A stretch of 64,000 nt of DNA, taken from positions 6,327,165 through 6,391,164 of the forward strand of contig OU696595.1 in NCBI GenBank assembly GCA_916048095.2, written 5' to 3'. Below are positions 13,010 to 27,070 of the stretch, one piece after another (positions within the stretch are counted from its first letter, which is position 1; every line of letters starts with the position of its first letter). The notes under the pieces are model-generated. The model worked only from the letters and a program-made list of their open reading frames with translations. It was not told where the DNA came from and did no database searches. The DNA is from Sacculina carcini. Taxonomy: Eukaryota > Arthropoda > Thecostraca > Sacculinidae. The position numbers and the translations under genes were made by a program.

Positions 13010-16000
13010 TAACACTTAGGTAACACTTAGGTAACACTTAGGGTACACTTAGGTAACACTTAGGGTACACTTAGGTAACACTTAGGTAACACTTAGGTAA
13101 CACTTAGGACACACTTAGGTAAAACTTAGGTAACACTTAGGTAACACTTAGGTAACACTTAGGGCACACTTAGGGCACACTTAGGTAACACTTAGGTAAC
13201 ACTTAGGGCACACTTAGGTAACACTTAGGGCACACTTAGGTAACACTTAGGTAACACTTAGGTAACACTTAGGTAACACTTAGGGTACACTTAGTTAACA
13301 CTTAGGGCACACTTATGTAACACTTAGGTAACACTTAGGGCACACTTAGGTAACACTTAGGGCACACTTAGGTAAAACTTAGGGAACACTTAGGTAACAC
13401 TTAGGGCACACTTAGGGCATACTTAGGTAACACTTAGGTAACACTTAGGGCACACTTAGGTAACACTTAGGGCACACTTAGGTAACACTTAGGTAACACT
13501 TAGGGCACACAAGGGTAACACTTAGGGCACACTTAGGTAACACTTAGGTAACACTTAGGGCACACTTAGGTAACACTTAGGTAACACTTAGGGCACACTT
13601 AGGTAACACTTAGGTAACACTTAGGTAACACTTAGGGTACACTTAGTTAACACTTAGGGCACACTTAGGTAACACTTAGGTAACACTTAGGGCACACTTA
13701 GGTAACACTTAGGGCACACTTAGGTAACACTTATGTAACACTTAGGTAACATTTATGTAACACTTAGGTAACACTTAGGGCACACTTAGGTAACACTTAG
13801 GGCACACTTAGGTAACACTTAGGGCACACTTAGGTAACACTTAGGGCACACTTAGGTAACACTTAGGGCACACTTAGGTAACACTTAGGGCACACTTAGG
13901 TAACACTTAGTTAACACTTAGGGCACACTTAGGTAACACTTAGGTAACACTTAGGTAACACTTAGGTAACACTTAGGGCACACTTAGGTAACACTTAGGG
14001 TACACTTAGGTAACACTTAGGTAACACTTAGGGCACACTTAGGTAACACTTATGTAACACTTAGGTAACACTTAGGTAACACTTAGGTAACACTTAGGGT
14101 ACACTTAGTTAACACTTAGGGTACACTTAGTTAACACTTAGGGCACACTTAGGTAACACTTAGGTAACACTTAGGGCACACTTAGGTAACACTTAGGGCA
14201 CACTTAGGTAACACTTATGTAACACTTAGGTAACATTTATGTAACACTTAGGTAACACTTAGGTAACACTTAGGTAACACTTAGGTAACACTTAGGGCAC
14301 ACTTAGGTAACACTTAGGGCACACTTAGGGCACACTTAGGTAACACTTAGGGCACACTTAGGTAACACTTAGGTAACACTTAGGGTACACTTAGGTAACA
14401 CTTAGGGTACACTTAGGTAACACTTAGGTAACACTTAGGTAACACTTAGGTAACACTTAGGTAACACTTAGGTAACACTTAGGGTACACTTAGTTAACAC
14501 TTAGGGCACACTTAGGTAACACTTAGGTAACACTTAGGGCACACTTAGGTAACACTTAGGGCACACTTAGGTAACACTTATGTAACACTTAGGTAACATT
14601 TATGTAACACTTAGGTAACACTTAGGGCACACTTAGGTAACACTTAGGGCACACTTAGGTAACACTTAGGTAACACTTAGGGCACACTTAGGTAACACTT
14701 AGGGCACACTTAGGTATCACTTAGTTAACACTTAGGGCACACTTAGGTAACACTTAGGTAACACTTAGGTAACACTTAGGTAACACTTAGGGCACACTTA
14801 GGTAACACTTAGGGTACACTTAGGTAACACTTAGGTAACACTTAGGGCACACTTAGGTAACACTTATGTAACACTTAGGTAACACTTAGGTAACACTTAG
14901 GTAACACTTAGGGTACACTTAGTTAACACTTAGGGTACACTTAGTTAACACTTAGGGCACACTTAGGTAACACTTAGGTAACACTTAGGGCACACTTAGG
15001 TAACACTTAGGGCACACTTAGGGCACACTTAGGTAACACTTAGGTAACACTTGAGGCACACTTAGTTAACACTTAGGGCACACTTAGGTAACACTTAGGG
15101 CATACTTAGGTAACACTTAGGTAACACTTAGGTAACACTTAGGTAACACTTAGGTAACACTTAGGTAACACTTAGGTAACACTTAGGGTACACTTAGTTA
15201 ACACTTAGGGCACACTTAGGTAACACTTAGGGTACACTTAGTTAACACTTAGGGCACACTTATGTAACACTTAGGGTACACTTAGTTAACACTTAGGGTA
15301 CACTTAGTTAACACTTAGGGCACACTTAGGTAACACTTAGGTAACACTTAGGGCACACTTAGGTAACACTTAGGACACACTTAGGTAACACTTAGGTAAC
15401 ACTTAGGTAACACTTAGGGTACACTTAGTTAACACTTAGGGCACACTTATGTAACACTTAGGTAACACTTAGGTAACACTTAGGTAACACTTAGGGCACA
15501 CTTAGGTAACACTTAGGTAACACTTAGGGTACACTTAGTTAACACTTAGGGTACACTTAGTTAACACTTAGGGCACACTTAGGTAACACTTAGGTAACAC
15601 TTAGGGCACACTTAGGTAACACTTAGGACACACTTAGGTAACACTTAGGTAACACTTAGGTAACACTTAGGGTACACTTAGTTAACACTTAGGGCACACT
15701 TATGTAACACTTAGGTAACACTTAGGTAACACTTAGGGCACACTTAGGGCATACTTAGGTAACACTTAGGTAACACTTAGGGCACACTTAGGTAACACTT
15801 AGGGCACACTTAGGTTACACTTAGGTAACACTTAGGGCACACTTAGGTAACACTTAGGGCACACTTAGGTAACACTTAGGGTACACTTAGTTAACACTTA
15901 GGGCACACTTATGTAACACTTAGGTAACACTTAGGTAACACTTAGGGCACACTTAGGGCATACTTAGGTAACACTTAGGTAACACTTAGGGCACACTTAG

Positions 16001-16375
16001 GTAACACTTAGGGCACACTTAGGTAAAACTTAGGTAACACTTAGGGCACACTTAGGTAACACTTAGGTAACACTTAGGGCACACTTAGGTAACACTTAGG
16101 TAACACTTAGGTAACACTTAGGGTACACTTAGGTAACACTTAGGGCACACTTAGGTAACACTTAGGTAACACTTAGGGCACACTTAGGTAACACTTAGGG
16201 CACACTTAGGTAACACTTATGTAACACTTAGGTAACATTTATGTAACACTTAGGTAACACTTAGGGCACACTTAGGTAACACTTAGGGCACACTTAGGTA
16301 ACACTTAGGGCACACTTAGGTAACACTTAGGGCACACTTAGGTAACACTTAGGGCACACTTAGGTAACACTTAGG
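13010..16375. repeat. 3,366-bp tandem repeat, copy 1
   Basis: This is a 306-unit segment followed directly by a second copy. The paired landmarks at exactly 3,366 bp are the AACTTAGG unit at 13123 and 16489, CACAAGGGTAA at 13508 and 16874, CACTTAGGTAT at 14707 and 18073, CACTTGAGGCA at 15048 and 18414, and CACTTAGGTTA at 15807 and 19173. At 13376 copy 1 has AACTTAGGGAA, while copy 2 has CACTTAGGGAA at 16742. The middle is rich in GGGTA units followed by CACTTAGTTAA, which gives the frequent GTTAAC hexamer of this region. Confidence 0.82.
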
Positions 16376-19300
16376 GCACACTTAGGTAACACTTAGGTAA
16401 CACTTAGGGTACACTTAGGTAACACTTAGGGTACACTTAGGTAACACTTAGGTAACACTTAGGTAACACTTAGGACACACTTAGGTAAAACTTAGGTAAC
16501 ACTTAGGTAACACTTAGGTAACACTTAGGGCACACTTAGGGCACACTTAGGTAACACTTAGGTAACACTTAGGGCACACTTAGGTAACACTTAGGGCACA
16601 CTTAGGTAACACTTAGGTAACACTTAGGTAACACTTAGGTAACACTTAGGGTACACTTAGTTAACACTTAGGGCACACTTATGTAACACTTAGGTAACAC
16701 TTAGGGCACACTTAGGTAACACTTAGGGCACACTTAGGTAACACTTAGGGAACACTTAGGTAACACTTAGGGCACACTTAGGGCATACTTAGGTAACACT
16801 TAGGTAACACTTAGGGCACACTTAGGTAACACTTAGGGCACACTTAGGTAACACTTAGGTAACACTTAGGGCACACAAGGGTAACACTTAGGGCACACTT
16901 AGGTAACACTTAGGTAACACTTAGGGCACACTTAGGTAACACTTAGGTAACACTTAGGGCACACTTAGGTAACACTTAGGTAACACTTAGGTAACACTTA
17001 GGGTACACTTAGTTAACACTTAGGGCACACTTAGGTAACACTTAGGTAACACTTAGGGCACACTTAGGTAACACTTAGGGCACACTTAGGTAACACTTAT
17101 GTAACACTTAGGTAACATTTATGTAACACTTAGGTAACACTTAGGGCACACTTAGGTAACACTTAGGGCACACTTAGGTAACACTTAGGGCACACTTAGG
17201 TAACACTTAGGGCACACTTAGGTAACACTTAGGGCACACTTAGGTAACACTTAGGGCACACTTAGGTAACACTTAGTTAACACTTAGGGCACACTTAGGT
17301 AACACTTAGGTAACACTTAGGTAACACTTAGGTAACACTTAGGGCACACTTAGGTAACACTTAGGGTACACTTAGGTAACACTTAGGTAACACTTAGGGC
17401 ACACTTAGGTAACACTTATGTAACACTTAGGTAACACTTAGGTAACACTTAGGTAACACTTAGGGTACACTTAGTTAACACTTAGGGTACACTTAGTTAA
17501 CACTTAGGGCACACTTAGGTAACACTTAGGTAACACTTAGGGCACACTTAGGTAACACTTAGGGCACACTTAGGTAACACTTATGTAACACTTAGGTAAC
17601 ATTTATGTAACACTTAGGTAACACTTAGGTAACACTTAGGTAACACTTAGGTAACACTTAGGGCACACTTAGGTAACACTTAGGGCACACTTAGGGCACA
17701 CTTAGGTAACACTTAGGGCACACTTAGGTAACACTTAGGTAACACTTAGGGTACACTTAGGTAACACTTAGGGTACACTTAGGTAACACTTAGGTAACAC
17801 TTAGGTAACACTTAGGTAACACTTAGGTAACACTTAGGTAACACTTAGGGTACACTTAGTTAACACTTAGGGCACACTTAGGTAACACTTAGGTAACACT
17901 TAGGGCACACTTAGGTAACACTTAGGGCACACTTAGGTAACACTTATGTAACACTTAGGTAACATTTATGTAACACTTAGGTAACACTTAGGGCACACTT
18001 AGGTAACACTTAGGGCACACTTAGGTAACACTTAGGTAACACTTAGGGCACACTTAGGTAACACTTAGGGCACACTTAGGTATCACTTAGTTAACACTTA
18101 GGGCACACTTAGGTAACACTTAGGTAACACTTAGGTAACACTTAGGTAACACTTAGGGCACACTTAGGTAACACTTAGGGTACACTTAGGTAACACTTAG
18201 GTAACACTTAGGGCACACTTAGGTAACACTTATGTAACACTTAGGTAACACTTAGGTAACACTTAGGTAACACTTAGGGTACACTTAGTTAACACTTAGG
18301 GTACACTTAGTTAACACTTAGGGCACACTTAGGTAACACTTAGGTAACACTTAGGGCACACTTAGGTAACACTTAGGGCACACTTAGGGCACACTTAGGT
18401 AACACTTAGGTAACACTTGAGGCACACTTAGTTAACACTTAGGGCACACTTAGGTAACACTTAGGGCATACTTAGGTAACACTTAGGTAACACTTAGGTA
18501 ACACTTAGGTAACACTTAGGTAACACTTAGGTAACACTTAGGTAACACTTAGGGTACACTTAGTTAACACTTAGGGCACACTTAGGTAACACTTAGGGTA
18601 CACTTAGTTAACACTTAGGGCACACTTATGTAACACTTAGGGTACACTTAGTTAACACTTAGGGTACACTTAGTTAACACTTAGGGCACACTTAGGTAAC
18701 ACTTAGGTAACACTTAGGGCACACTTAGGTAACACTTAGGACACACTTAGGTAACACTTAGGTAACACTTAGGTAACACTTAGGGTACACTTAGTTAACA
18801 CTTAGGGCACACTTATGTAACACTTAGGTAACACTTAGGTAACACTTAGGTAACACTTAGGGCACACTTAGGTAACACTTAGGTAACACTTAGGGTACAC
18901 TTAGTTAACACTTAGGGTACACTTAGTTAACACTTAGGGCACACTTAGGTAACACTTAGGTAACACTTAGGGCACACTTAGGTAACACTTAGGACACACT
19001 TAGGTAACACTTAGGTAACACTTAGGTAACACTTAGGGTACACTTAGTTAACACTTAGGGCACACTTATGTAACACTTAGGTAACACTTAGGTAACACTT
19101 AGGGCACACTTAGGGCATACTTAGGTAACACTTAGGTAACACTTAGGGCACACTTAGGTAACACTTAGGGCACACTTAGGTTACACTTAGGTAACACTTA
19201 GGGCACACTTAGGTAACACTTAGGGCACACTTAGGTAACACTTAGGGTACACTTAGTTAACACTTAGGGCACACTTATGTAACACTTAGGTAACACTTAG

Positions 19301-19740
19301 GTAACACTTAGGGCACACTTAGGGCATACTTAGGTAACACTTAGGTAACACTTAGGGCACACTTAGGTAACACTTAGGGCACACTTAGGTAAAACTTAGG
19401 TAACACTTAGGGCACACTTAGGTAACACTTAGGTAACACTTAGGGCACACTTAGGTAACACTTAGGTAACACTTAGGTAACACTTAGGGTACACTTAGTT
19501 AACACTTAGGGCACACTTAGGTAACACTTAGGTAACACTTAGGGCACACTTAGGTAACACTTAGGGCACACTTAGGTAACACTTATGTAACACTTAGGTA
19601 ACATTTATGTAACACTTAGGTAACACTTAGGGCACACTTAGGTAACACTTAGGGCACACTTAGGTAACACTTAGGGCACACTTAGGTAACACTTAGGGCA
19701 CACTTAGGTAACACTTAGGGCACACTTAGGTAACACTTAG
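16376..19740. repeat. 3,366-bp tandem repeat, copy 2
   Basis: This copy abuts copy 1 near 16,376: the matched sequence starts at about 13,010 and 16,376 and ends at about 16,375 and 19,740, so the two are in true head-to-tail tandem. Divergence at the right end shows as a CACTTGAGGCA unit at 19767 that has no counterpart at 16401. The same pair is found again in the second large block, at about 31,160-34,525 and 34,526-37,890. Confidence 0.8.
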
Positions 19741-22050
19741 GGCACACTTAGGTAACACTTAGGTAACACTTGAGGCACACTTAGTTAGCACTTAGGGCAC
19801 ACTTAGGTAACACTTAGGGCACACTTAGGTAACACTTAGGTAACACTTAGGTAACACTTAGGTAACACTTAGGTAACACTTAGTTAACACTTAGGTAACA
19901 CTTAGGGTACACTTAGGTAACACTTAGGGCACACTTAGGTAACACTTAGGTAACACTTAGGGCACACTTAGGTAACACTTAGGTAACACTTATGTAACAC
20001 TTAGGTAACATTTATGTAACACTTAGGTAACACTTAGGGCACACTTAGGTAACACTTAGGGCACACTTAGGTAACACTTAGGGCACACTTAGGTAACACT
20101 TAGGGCACACTTAGGTAACACTTAGGGCACACTTAGGTAACACTTAGGTAACACTTAGGGTACACTTAGGTAACACTTAGGGTACACTTAGGTAACACTT
20201 AGGTAACACTTAGGTAACACTTAGGACACACTTAGGTAACACTTAGGTAACACTTAGGTAACACTTAGGTAACACTTAGGGCACACTTAGGGCACACTTA
20301 GGTAACACTTAGGTAACACTTAGGGCACACTTAGGTAACACTTAGGGCACACTTAGGTAACACTTAGGTAACACTTAGGTAACACTTAGGTAACACTTAG
20401 GTAACACTTAGGGTACACTTAGTTAACACTTAGGGCACACTTATGTAACACTTAGGTAACACTTAGGGCACACTTAGGTAACACTTAGGGCACACTTAGG
20501 TAAGACTTAGGGAACACTTAGGTAACACTTAGGGCACACTTAGGGCACACTTAGGTAACACTTAGGTAACACTTAGGGCACACTTAGGTAACACTTAGGG
20601 CACACTTAGGTAACACTTAGGTAACACTTAGGGCACACTTAGGTAACACTTATGTAACACTTAGGTAACATTTATGTAACACTTAGGTAACACTTAGGGC
20701 ACACTTAGGTAACACTTAGGGCACACTTAGGTAACACTTAGGGCACACTTAGGTAACACTTAGGGCACACTTAGGTAACACTTAGGGCACACTTAGGTAA
20801 CACTTAGGTAACACTTGAGGCACACTTAGTTAACACTTAGGGCACACTTAGGTAACACTTAGGGCATACTTAGGTAACACTTAGGTAACACTTAGGTAAC
20901 ACTTAGGTAACACTTAGGTAACACTTAGGTAACACTTAGGTAACACTTAGGTAACACTTAGGGTACACTTAGTTAACACTTAGGGCACACTTAGGTAACA
21001 CTTAGGTAACACTTAGGGCACACTTAGGTAACACTTATGTAACACTTAGGTAACACTTAGGTAACATTTATGTAACACTTAGGTAACACTTAGGGCACAC
21101 TTAGGTAACACTTAGGTAACACTTAGGTAACACTTAGGGCACACTTAGGTAACACTTAGGGTACACTTAGGTAACACTTAGGTAACACTTAGGGCACGCT
21201 TAGGTAACACTTAGGGCACACTTAGGCAACACTTAGGTAACACTTAGGTAACACTTAGGTAACACTTAGGTAACACTTAGGTAACACTTAGGTAACACTT
21301 AGGGTACACTTAGTTAACACTTAGGGCACACTTAGGTAACACTTATGTAACACTTAGGTAACACTTAGGTAACATTTATGTAACACTTAGGTAACACTTA
21401 GGGCACACTTAGATAACACTTAGGTAACACTTAGGTAACACTTAGGGCACACTTAGGTAACACTTAGGGCACACTTAGGTAACACTTAGGGCACACTTAG
21501 GTAACACTTAGGGCACACTTAGGTAACACTTAGGGCACACTTAGGTAACACTTAGGTAACACTTGAGGCACACTTAGTTAACACTTAGGGCACACTTGGG
21601 TAACACTTAGGGCATACTTAGGTAACACTTAGGTAACACTTAGGTAACACTTAGGTAACACTTAGGTAACACTTAGGGCACACTTAGGTAACACTTAGGT
21701 AACACTTAGGTAACACTTAGGGTACACTTAGTTAACACTTAGGGCACACTTAGGTAACACTTAGGTAACACTTAGGGCACACTTAGGTAACACTTAGGGC
21801 ACACTTAGGTAACACTTATGTAACACTTAGGTAACATTTATGTAACACTTAGGTAACACTTAGGTAACACTTAGGTAACACTTAGGTAACACTTAGGGCA
21901 CACTTAGGTAACACTTAGGGCACACTTAGGGCACACTTAGGTAACACTTAGGGCACACTTAGGTAACACTTAGGTAACACTTAGGGTACACTTAGGTAAC
22001 ACTTAGGGTACACTTAGGTAACACTTAGGTAACACTTAGGTAACACTTAG
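19741..22050. repeat. Right end of the first 15.6-kb block
   Basis: Landmarks here are a CACTTGAGGCA unit at 19767 followed by CACTTAGTTAG, GACTTAGGGAA at 20503, a second CACTTGAGGCA in line 20761, CGCTTAGGTAA at 21197, a unit with an AGATAA tail in line 21361, and CACTTGGGTAA in line 21541. All recur 18,150 bp downstream, and the set from 20503 on recurs once more 7,260 bp after that. The segment resembles a scrambled version of the last part of the 2.46-kb repeat (the GCA-CGCTT junction plus a GGCAA unit). Correspondence with the downstream copy breaks at about 22.05 kb versus 40.20 kb. Confidence 0.78.
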
Positions 22051-24540
22051 GTAACACTTAGGTAACACTTAGGGCATACTTAGGTAACACTTAGGTAACA
22101 CTTAGGTAACACTTAGGTAACACTTAGGTAACACTTAGGTAACACTTAGGTAACACTTAGGTAACACTTAGGGTACACTTAGTTAACACTTAGGGCACAC
22201 TTAGGTAACACTTAGGTAACACTTAGGTAACACTTAGGTAACACTTAGGTAACACTTAGGGTACACTTAGTTAACACTTAGGGCACACTTAGGTAACACT
22301 CAGGTAACACTTAGGGCACACTTAGGGCACACTTAGGGTACACTTAGGTAACACTTGGGTTACACTTAGGTAACACTTAGGGTACACTTAGGTAACACTT
22401 AGGTAACACTTAGGTAACACTTAGGACACACTTAGGTAACACTTAGGTAACACTTAGGTAACACTTAGGGCACACTTAGGGCACACTTAGGTAACACTTA
22501 GGTATCACTTAGGGCACACTTAGGTAACACTTAGGGCACACTTAGGTAACACTTAGGTAACACTTAGGTAACACTTAGGTAACACTTAGGGTACACTTAG
22601 TTAACACTTAGGGCACACTTAGGTAACACTTAGGTAACACTTAGGGCACACTTAGGTAACACTTAGGGCACACTTAGGTAACACTTATGTAACACTTAGG
22701 TAACACTTAGGTAACACTTAGGTAACACTTAGGGTACACTTAGGTAACACTTAGGGTACGCTTAGGTAACACTTAGGTAACACTTAGTTAACACTTAGGG
22801 CACACTTAGGTAACACTTAGGTAACACTTAGGGCACACTTAGGTAACACTTAGGGCACACTTAGGTAACACTTATGTAACACTTAGGTAACACTTAGGTA
22901 ACACTTAGGTAACACTTAGGTAACACTTAGGTAACACTTAGGTAACACTTAGGGCACACTTAGGTAACACTTAGGCCACACTTAGGGCACACTTAGGTAA
23001 CACTTAGGGCACACTTAGGTAACACTTAGGTAACACTTAGGTAACACTTAGGGTACACTTAGGTAACACTTAGGGTACGCTTAGGTAACACTTAGGTAAC
23101 ACTTAGGTAACACTTAGGACACACTTAGGTAACACTTAGGTAACACTTAGGTAACACTTAGGTAACACTTAGGGCACACTTAGGGCACACTTAGGTAACA
23201 CTTAGGTAACACTTAGGGCACACTTAGGGTATACTTAGGTAACACTTAGGTAACACTTAGGGCACACTTAGGTAACACTTAGGGCACACTTAGGTAACAC
23301 TTAGGTAACACTTAGGGCACACTTAGGTAACACTTAGGGCACACTTAGGTAACACTTAGGTAACACTTAGGGCACACTTAGGTAACACTTAGGTAACACT
23401 TAGGGCACACTTAGGTAACACTTAGGTAACACTTAGGTAACACTTAGGTAACACTTAGGTAACACTTAGGGCACACTTAGGTAACACTTAGGTAACACTT
23501 AGGTAACACTTAGGTAACACTTAGGGCACACTTAGGTAACACTTAGGGCACACTTAGGTAACACTTAGGGCACACTTAGGTAACACTTAGGTAACACTTA
23601 GGGCACACTTAGGTAACACTTATGTAACACTTAGGTAACACTTAGGTAACATTTATGTAACACTTAGGTAACACTTAGGGCACACTTAGGTAACACTTAG
23701 GTAACACTTAGGTAACACTTAGGGCACACTTAGGTAACACTTAGGGTACACTTAGGTAACACTTAGGTAACACTTAGGGCACGCTTAGGTAACACTTAGG
23801 GCACACTTAGGCAACACTTAGGTAACACTTAGGTAACACTTAGGTAACACTTAGGTAACACTTAGGTAACACTTAGGGTACACTTAGTTAACACTTAGGG
23901 CACACTTAGGTAACACTTATGTAACACTTAGGTAACACTTAGGTAACATTTATGTAACACTTAGGTAACACTTAGGGCACACTTAGGTAACACTTAGGGC
24001 ACACTTAGGTAACACTTAGGGCACACTTAGGTAACACTTAGGGCACACTTAGGTATCACTTATGTAACACTTAGGTAACACTTAGGGCACACTTAGGTAA
24101 CACTTAGGGCACACTTAGGTAACACTTAGGTAACACTTAGGGCACACTTAGGTAACACTTATGTAACACTTAGGTAACACTTAGGTAACATTTATGTAAC
24201 ACTTAGGTAACACTTAGGGTACGCTTAGGTAACACTTAGGTAACACTTAGTTAACACTTAGGGCACACTTAGGTAACACTTAGGTAACACTTAGGTAACA
24301 CTTAGGGCACACTTAGGGCACACTTAGGTAACACTTAGGTAACACTTAGGGCACACTTAGGGTATACTTAGGTAACACTTAGGTAACACTTAGGGCACAC
24401 TTAGGTAACACTTAGGGCACACTTAGGTAACACTTAGGTAACACTTAGGGCACACTTAGGTAACACTTAGGGCACACTTAGGTAACACTTAGGTAACACT
24501 TAGGGCACACTTAGGTAACACTTAGGTAACACTTAGGGCA
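22011..24540. repeat. 2,530-bp nested duplication, copy 1
   Basis: This 230-unit segment opens the second 15.6-kb block and is repeated at once. CACTCAGGTAA at 22297 and 24827, CACTTGGGTTA at 22352 and 24882, CACTTAGGCCA in lines 22921 and 25501, and the TACTT junction at 23232 and 25762 all lie exactly 2,530 bp apart. The copy ends in sequence not shared with the next one: after a CACTTAGGTAT unit near 24.05 kb it continues with CACTTATGTAA, and about 24.06-24.54 kb is a rearranged piece with an extra TACTT junction at 24365. At 22891 a plain A unit stands where the sister copies have CATTTATGTAA. Confidence 0.78.
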
Positions 24541-27070
24541 CACTTAGGTAACACTTAGGTAACACTTAGGTAACACTTAGGTAACACTTAGGTAACACTT
24601 AGGGCATACTTAGGTAACACTTAGGTAACACTTAGGTAACACTTAGGTAACACTTAGGTAACACTTAGGTAACACTTAGGTAACACTTAGGTAACACTTA
24701 GGGTACACTTAGTTAACACTTAGGGCACACTTAGGTAACACTTAGGTAACACTTAGGTAACACTTAGGTAACACTTAGGTAACACTTAGGGTACACTTAG
24801 TTAACACTTAGGGCACACTTAGGTAACACTCAGGTAACACTTAGGGCACACTTAGGGCACACTTAGGGTACACTTAGGTAACACTTGGGTTACACTTAGG
24901 TAACACTTAGGGTACACTTAGGTAACACTTAGGTAACACTTAGGTAACACTTAGGACACACTTAGGTAACACTTAGGTAACACTTAGGTAACACTTAGGG
25001 CACACTTAGGGCACACTTAGGTAACACTTAGGTATCACTTAGGGCACACTTAGGTAACACTTAGGGCACACTTAGGTAACACTTAGGTAACACTTAGGTA
25101 ACACTTAGGTAACACTTAGGGTACACTTAGTTAACACTTAGGGCACACTTAGGTAACACTTAGGTAACACTTAGGGCACACTTAGGTAACACTTAGGGCA
25201 CACTTAGGTAACACTTATGTAACACTTAGGTAACACTTAGGTAACACTTAGGTAACACTTAGGGTACACTTAGGTAACACTTAGGGTACGCTTAGGTAAC
25301 ACTTAGGTAACACTTAGTTAACACTTAGGGCACACTTAGGTAACACTTAGGTAACACTTAGGGCACACTTAGGTAACACTTAGGGCACACTTAGGTAACA
25401 CTTATGTAACACTTAGGTAACATTTATGTAACACTTAGGTAACACTTAGGTAACACTTAGGTAACACTTAGGTAACACTTAGGGCACACTTAGGTAACAC
25501 TTAGGCCACACTTAGGGCACACTTAGGTAACACTTAGGGCACACTTAGGTAACACTTAGGTAACACTTAGGTAACACTTAGGGTACACTTAGGTAACACT
25601 TAGGGTACGCTTAGGTAACACTTAGGTAACACTTAGGTAACACTTAGGACACACTTAGGTAACACTTAGGTAACACTTAGGTAACACTTAGGTAACACTT
25701 AGGGCACACTTAGGGCACACTTAGGTAACACTTAGGTAACACTTAGGGCACACTTAGGGTATACTTAGGTAACACTTAGGTAACACTTAGGGCACACTTA
25801 GGTAACACTTAGGGCACACTTAGGTAACACTTAGGTAACACTTAGGGCACACTTAGGTAACACTTAGGGCACACTTAGGTAACACTTAGGTAACACTTAG
25901 GGCACACTTAGGTAACACTTAGGTAACACTTAGGGCACACTTAGGTAACACTTAGGTAACACTTAGGTAACACTTAGGTAACACTTAGGTAACACTTAGG
26001 GCACACTTAGGTAACACTTAGGTAACACTTAGGTAACACTTAGGTAACACTTAGGGCACACTTAGGTAACACTTAGGGCACACTTAGGTAACACTTAGGG
26101 CACACTTAGGTAACACTTAGGTAACACTTAGGGCACACTTAGGTAACACTTATGTAACACTTAGGTAACACTTAGGTAACATTTATGTAACACTTAGGTA
26201 ACACTTAGGGCACACTTAGGTAACACTTAGGTAACACTTAGGTAACACTTAGGGCACACTTAGGTAACACTTAGGGTACACTTAGGTAACACTTAGGGCA
26301 CGCTTAGGTAACACTTAGGGCACACTTAGGCAACACTTAGGTAACACTTAGGTAACACTTAGGTAACACTTAGGTAACACTTAGGTAACACTTAGGGTAC
26401 ACTTAGTTAACACTTAGGGCACACTTAGGTAACACTTATGTAACACTTAGGTAACACTTAGGTAACATTTATGTAACACTTAGGTAACACTTAGGGCACA
26501 CTTAGGTAACACTTAGGGCACACTTAGGTAACACTTAGGGCACACTTAGGTAACACTTAGGGCACACTTAGGTATCACTTAGGGCACACTTAGGTAACAC
26601 TTAGGTAACACTTGAGGCACACTTAGTTAACACTTAGGGCACACTTAGGTAACACTTAGGGCATACTTAGGTAACACTTAGGTAACACTTAGGTAACACT
26701 TAGGTAACACTTAGGTAACACTTAGGTAACACTTAGGTAACACTTAGGGTACACTTAGTTAACACTTAGGGCACACTTAGGTAACACTTAGGTAACACTT
26801 AGGGCACACTTAGGTAACACTTAGGGCACACTTAGGTAACACTTATGTAACACTTAGGTAACATTTATGTAACACTTAGGTAACACTTAGGTAAGACTTA
26901 GGTAACACTTAGGTAACACTTAGGGCACACTTAGGTAACACTTAGGGTACGCTTAGGTAACACTTAGGTAACACTTAGTTAACACTTAGGGCACACTTAG
27001 GTAACACTTAGGTAACACTTAGGGCACACTTAGGTAACACTTAGGGCACACTTAGGTAACACTTATGTAA
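24541..27070. repeat. 2,530-bp nested duplication, copy 2 (2.46-kb repeat anchored at 24882)
   Basis: This copy carries the full landmark set: CACTCAGGTAA 24827, CACTTGGGTTA 24882, CATTTATGTAA 25421, TACTT junction 25762, GCA-CGCTT junction 26301 and GACTTAGGTAA 26895. The interval from CACTTGGGTTA to the CGCTT junction is 1,419 bp instead of 1,430, because one A unit is missing just before 26301. It aligns to 6.5-8.9 kb at 18,150 bp up to that point and at 18,139 bp after it. Confidence 0.78.

Larger units (their letters stand above)
6450..22050. repeat. 15,620-bp segmental tandem duplication, copy 1
   Basis: This long block is repeated immediately downstream. Its left part matches at an offset of 15,620 bp: CACTTGGGTTA at 6732 and 22352, the TACTTAGGTAA junction unit at 7612 and 23232, CGCTTAGGTAA at 8162 and 23782. 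Most of the rest matches at 18,150 bp: CACAAGGGTAA at 11913, 13508 and 16874 recurs at 30063, 31658 and 35024, and the AGATAA unit in line 21361 recurs in line 39541. The difference, 2,530 bp, equals the extra duplication at the start of copy 2. The block joins a 2.46-kb-repeat domain (6.5-11.3 kb) to a 1.6/3.4-kb-repeat domain (11.4-20 kb). Edges are estimates. Confidence 0.82.
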
